64,000 bases of DNA, from the NCBI RefSeq assembly GCF_035593305.1, contig NZ_CP141615.1:2263722-2327721 (forward strand), given 5' to 3'. The position numbers and the translations under genes were made by a program. The stretch is from Limnochorda sp. L945t. GTDB taxonomy: Bacteria; Bacillota; Limnochordia; Limnochordales; Geochordaceae. The notes beneath the pieces were generated by a model, which saw nothing but the letters and a program-made list of their open reading frames with translations, had not been told where the DNA came from and did not search any database. This document shows positions 61,113 through 64,000 of the stretch, one piece after another. Position 1 is the first letter of the stretch. Each line of letters begins with the position of its first letter.

Positions 61113-62241
61113 CGGGTATCAACACCCTTTGCTGCGGTGTGAGCACGATGCGCCGGACGAGGTAGCGGCCCAGCCTCCGCGGGTCGAGCTCCACCCCGAT
61201 GCCCGGGCCATCGGGGACGGCGAAGGTGCCGTCGGAAGCCATCTCGATGGGAGGGTCGATCACGTCGTCGACGGTGTAGCGGTCGCTGGGCGCCAGGTCT
61301 CCCGGTAGCGTGAACCCGGGCAGCGACGCCAGGGCCAGGTTGACGGCCTGCCCAACCCCCAGCTCTAACATGCTTCCGCACCACACCGGTATCCCCGAGG
61401 CTCGAGCCAGCGCGTGGATCTCGAGCGACGGTCCGAGGCCGCCCATGCGGGCGTACTTCACGTTGGCGATCCGGCAGCTGCCGAGTGCGACGGCCTTGCG
61501 CAGGTCGGCGGGGGTGTGCAGGCTCTCGTCCAGGCAGACGGGGGTGCGCAGGCAGGCCTGCAACCGGGCGTGGTCGACCAGGTCGTCGTAGCCGAGCGGC
61601 TGCTCGATCATCGTGAGGCCGAGCTCGTCGAGCGCCCGGAGCACGGGCAGGTCGCCCAAGGTGTACGCCGAGTTGGCGTCGACCATGAGCGGTACCCCGG
61701 CAAACGCCTGGCGGACCGCCGTCACCGGCTCGACGTCGAACCCCGGACGGATCTTCAGTTTGACGCGCTGGTAACCCCGGGCCAACGCCTCTTCTACGCG
61801 GCTCAGGAGCCCGGAGATGCTCTCCTGGAGCCCGATGCTGACGCCGGCCGCCACCCGGTCGCGCTCGCCGCCCAGCAGCCGGGCCAGCGAGACGCCCTGC
61901 CGGCGGGCGGCCAGATCCCATACGGCGGTCTCCAGGCCCGCTTTGGCGAACGGGAAGCCCCGGTAGCCGCTGAGCGCCGCACCCACGTCTACCGGGGAAT
62001 CGAGCTCCCGGCCGAGGATGGCCGGGACGAACCACCGCTCGAGGGCCATCAGGCTCGGCAACGTGGCGTCGTGGGAGTAGATGGGCTCGCTGAAGGTCGG
62101 CATCTCGCCCAGCCCGTACAACCCTTCGGAAAAGACCCGCACCAGCACGACCTCCCGTTCGGTGACGGGGCCCGAGCTGATGTGGAAAGGCTCCTTGCAT
62201 GGCACGCTGACGAGCATGAGCTCCACGCGCTCGACGCGCAC
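61096..62241 (-). CDS. MenC-type enolase-superfamily enzyme (racemase/dipeptide epimerase-like)
   Basis: 381 residues, paralogue of the enzyme at 50481. KLKIRPG (K-x-K), VDANSAY, MIEQPL, CLDES and ANVKYARMGG give the muconate-lactonizing subgroup active site with both catalytic lysines. GTG 62241 gives the family start V-R-V-E-R-V-E-L and has GGGGAG 8 nt upstream; the frame is open to 62289. First gene of a minus-strand operon with the GGDEF-like regulator, DapA-family lyase and DHOD-like enzyme. This suggests racemisation of an amino-acid derivative before further breakdown (inference). Confidence 0.87.
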   Translation of the reverse strand: MRVERVELMLVSVPCKEPFHISSGPVTEREVVLVRVFSEGLYGLGEMPTFSEPIYSHDATLPSLMALERWFVPAILGRELDSPVDVGAALSGYRGFPFAKAGLETAVWDLAARRQGVSLARLLGGERDRVAAGVSIGLQESISGLLSRVEEALARGYQRVKLKIRPGFDVEPVTAVRQAFAGVPLMVDANSAYTLGDLPVLRALDELGLTMIEQPLGYDDLVDHARLQACLRTPVCLDESLHTPADLRKAVALGSCRIANVKYARMGGLGPSLEIHALARASGIPVWCGSMLELGVGQAVNLALASLPGFTLPGDLAPSDRYTVDDVIDPPIEMASDGTFAVPDGPGIGVELDPRRLGRYLVRRIVLTPQQRVLIPVVHGS

Positions 62242-62388
62242 GTCGTCATCTCCCCGCGGCTCGGCCGCCGTCCGGCGTCCGATACCCATTTGCGGACCTC
62301 GCCGGATCTTTTTCGGATCGCAGGAAGGAACTCCTCTATGTCCGCAGAAGATTTGTTCAGCCGGCGTGAAACCGAGAACGGAACGTGA

Positions 62389-62420
62389 TGTCCGTAACGT
62401 CTCGGCTAGGTGTCCGTAAC
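62389..62420. repeat. Direct repeat TGTCCGTAAC x2 in a divergent promoter region
   Basis: TGTCCGTAAC occurs at 62389-62398 and 62411-62420, 22 bp apart (two helical turns). The same region has TGCGGAC (62291-62297) and GTCCGCA (62340-62346) as an inverted pair. These could be regulator sites controlling the divergent racemase and oxidoreductase genes. Confidence 0.45.
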
Positions 62421-62450
62421 CAGACGTCGCAGGACGGAGGCCCCGGCCGC

Positions 62451-63470
62451 ATGCTGCAGGTAGGCCTGGTGGGGACCGGCATCATCTCCCGGGAGCACGT
62501 CCGGGCCATCGCACACCATCCGCAGTGCACGCTGGTGGGGGTGGCCGACGTGGTGTCCGAGCGGGCGCGCCAGGCTGCCGAGCAATACCGGCGCCACCGG
62601 GCCTGTGCAGGCAAGCGTGACGAAGAGCCCCGGCCCTTCGCCAGCGCCGCCGAAATGCTCGGGCAACTGCCCCTTGACGTCGTGGTGGTGGCCGTTCCTC
62701 ACGGGCTTCACGAGGAGGTCGCTATCGCCGCCCTGCGCGCCGGCGCCCACGTGTTCGTGGAAAAGCCCCTTGCGCCCACCCGCGCGGCCTGCGACGCCAT
62801 CCTCGAAGAGGCGGCGAAGATGGGCCGCCAGGTGGCCGTCGGGCACGTCATGCGGTATTTCCCGGAAATCCGCACGGCTCGTGAGGTGGTCGCGGCAGGC
62901 ACGATCGGGGCCGTCGTCTCCGTGGTCGAAGTCCGTCACGCCGAGTACTTCGTCAATACCCGCCCGCGCTGGTTCTTCGACCGGGAGCTCGCGGGTGGAG
63001 GCGTACTGATGACGCAGGGCGTTCACTCGGTGGACAAGGTGCAATTCGTGACGGGCCGCCGGGTCTTGCGAGTCAGTGGCCGCGCTTGGTACCGGGAGGA
63101 CCTCGGCCTGGAGGTGGCTGGCGGGCTGTGGCTGGAGCTGGACGGAGGCGTGACCGCCACCATCGTGCAGTCGGGGTACCGGGGCGCTCCACGGCACGAG
63201 ATCGAGGTCATCGGTACGCGAGGGAGGTTGCGGGCGGAGTGGGGGCATGGAGTTTCGGTTACCACCTCGGACGCCGGGTACGAGCCCGTCCCCCTGCATG
63301 ACGGAGGGGGGGATCCGTACCAGGCACAGTGGGACGCCTTCGTGGCGTCGCTCCTCGAGGGCCGGGAGGTGCCGGTACCCGGCACCTATGGCCGGCAGGT
63401 CGTCTCGGTGATCGAGGCCTTCTACGCATCCAGCCGCACGGGTGGGAGCTGGGTTTCCATCGAGACGTGA
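62451..63470 (+). CDS. Gfo/Idh/MocA family oxidoreductase
   Basis: NAD(P)-dependent sugar-type dehydrogenase. About 339 residues from ATG 62451 (GGAGG 11 nt upstream); the frame is open to 62385 without homology. VGLVGTGIISREHVRAIAHHPQ is the Rossmann motif, VEKPLAPT the lysine motif, and GGGVLMTQGVHSVDKVQFVTG the second-domain motif. Here the usual D-x-x-x-H catalytic pair reads T-Q-G-V-H, so the aspartate is missing while the histidine is kept. Divergent from the racemase operon and followed 64 bp later by a sugar-binding-protein gene, so it belongs to another carbohydrate locus that continues outside the window. Confidence 0.88.
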   Translation: MLQVGLVGTGIISREHVRAIAHHPQCTLVGVADVVSERARQAAEQYRRHRACAGKRDEEPRPFASAAEMLGQLPLDVVVVAVPHGLHEEVAIAALRAGAHVFVEKPLAPTRAACDAILEEAAKMGRQVAVGHVMRYFPEIRTAREVVAAGTIGAVVSVVEVRHAEYFVNTRPRWFFDRELAGGGVLMTQGVHSVDKVQFVTGRRVLRVSGRAWYREDLGLEVAGGLWLELDGGVTATIVQSGYRGAPRHEIEVIGTRGRLRAEWGHGVSVTTSDAGYEPVPLHDGGGDPYQAQWDAFVASLLEGREVPVPGTYGRQVVSVIEAFYASSRTGGSWVSIET

Positions 63471-63534
63471 GCCGCCAAGGTCGAGAGAGTCGTAACGCCG
63501 CACCAGGGTACAGGACAGGGGGAGGGAGTGCAGC

Positions 63535-64000
63535 ATGCAAGGGTTTGCAGGGTTGCGAGGGCCCCGTTCGAAAGGGCCGGCGGTACTGCTCCTGGCGGCA
63601 TGGTTGCTGGCAGCGACGGCGGCTTCCGCCGCGGCCGCCTCGACGCGGGTCACCGTCTGGTTCATGGCATCGGGAGGAGACTTCGAGCAGTATACGCAGA
63701 AGGTCGTGGAGCAGTTCGAATCCGCTCACCCGGGCGTCGACGTGCAGTACCAGATCATCCCCTGGGAAGGCGTCGACGAAAAGCTGGCGACCGCCGTCGC
63801 CTCGGGTACCAATCCCGACGTCATGCAGATGGGTAACGTCCGCATCGCCCCGCTCATCGACATGGGCGTCCTGGAGGACTTGACCCCCTATGTCATGGGC
63901 TCGGATCTGAGCAAAGACGTCACCCGGCGCCAGTGGGAGGTCAGCGGGGGCTTACGCGACGGTCACTACTACGCCATTCCGTTCATCCAGGCGACCCGCC
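63535..64000 (+). CDS. Extracellular solute-binding protein of a sugar ABC transporter (cut by window end)
   Basis: The first 155 residues are present and the frame is open at the window edge. ATG 63535 follows a GGGGGAGGGAG. A signal peptide covers ~1-35 (basic start, AVLLLAAWLLAATAASAAAAS core). The mature part shows STRVTVWFMASGGDFEQYTQKVVEQFESAHPGVDVQYQIIPW and ASGTNPDVMQMGN, standard for family 1 sugar-binding proteins. No lipobox cysteine. Permeases are expected downstream, outside the window. The dead binding-protein gene at 21080 belongs to the same broad family. Confidence 0.92.
   Translation, partial: MQGFAGLRGPRSKGPAVLLLAAWLLAATAASAAAASTRVTVWFMASGGDFEQYTQKVVEQFESAHPGVDVQYQIIPWEGVDEKLATAVASGTNPDVMQMGNVRIAPLIDMGVLEDLTPYVMGSDLSKDVTRRQWEVSGGLRDGHYYAIPFIQATR

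Overview
This is about 64 kb of GC-rich DNA (roughly two thirds G+C by eye) with tightly packed operons, many ATGA or TGATG stop/start overlaps and many GTG or TTG starts. It has no rRNA or tRNA genes, no CRISPR array and no intact insertion sequence that I could recognise. The gene families look like a high-GC member of the Bacillota: NikMNQO, AzlCD, MenC-type racemases and many CUT1-type sugar transporters. It also has an outer-membrane signature: an RND/MMPL exporter, a LolA-like carrier and a beta-barrel protein ending in phenylalanine. Together these suggest a diderm Firmicute such as the Limnochordia; that assignment is inference.

Layout. 4-3628 (minus): a group-1-type [NiFe] hydrogenase small subunit behind a nickel ECF transporter (nikMN-nikQ-nikO). 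A 13-nt word is shared by the leaders of nikMN and the hydrogenase gene. 3985-5391: a drug-efflux MFS protein. 5484-11857 (minus): a TetR regulator and patatin phospholipase, plus an RND exporter, LolA-like protein and beta-barrel protein; the TetR and RND promoters carry the same palindrome. 12244-16757: a three-gene operon for acyl-CoA activation and the 2-methylcitrate route. 16803-20790 (minus): an MFS gene, 3-hydroxybutyrate dehydrogenase, and a scar joining a truncated methylmalonate-semialdehyde dehydrogenase to a truncated livF. 20791-21981: decayed DNA containing a dead sugar-binding-protein gene.

21982-32142: sugar and sugar-acid catabolism, with KDPG aldolase, a hydroxyacid dehydrogenase, two PfkB kinases, an epimerase, a DeoR regulator and a PdxA2-DUF1537 kinase-GntP operon that fits four-carbon acid sugars such as D-threonate. 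32238-45585 (minus): an eight-gene carbohydrate locus (binding protein, two permeases, two very large enzymes of 970 and 1482 residues, an exported DUF4434 protein, a Gfo/Idh/MocA oxidoreductase and an epimerase). This is the best candidate here for an undescribed pathway.

45861-48934: a Crp/Fnr regulator, a metal-binding HMA protein and a P1B ATPase with an unusual CPG motif. 49025-52972: a small hypothetical gene, azlCD, a MenC-type racemase and a divergent M20 peptidase, which together fit D- to L-amino-acid conversion. 53068-57128: a CNNM/CorC protein, an SDR and a damaged ABC-2 export pair. 57152-62241 (minus): a second MenC-type enzyme, a regulator with a GGDEF-like domain and a C-terminal HTH, a DapA-family lyase and a dihydroorotate-dehydrogenase-like protein. 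62451-64000: a Gfo/Idh/MocA oxidoreductase and a sugar-binding protein cut by the window end.

Three loci are damaged (mmsA/livF, the ABC ATPase at 55462, the binding-protein gene at 21080). This means either real gene loss or assembly errors.
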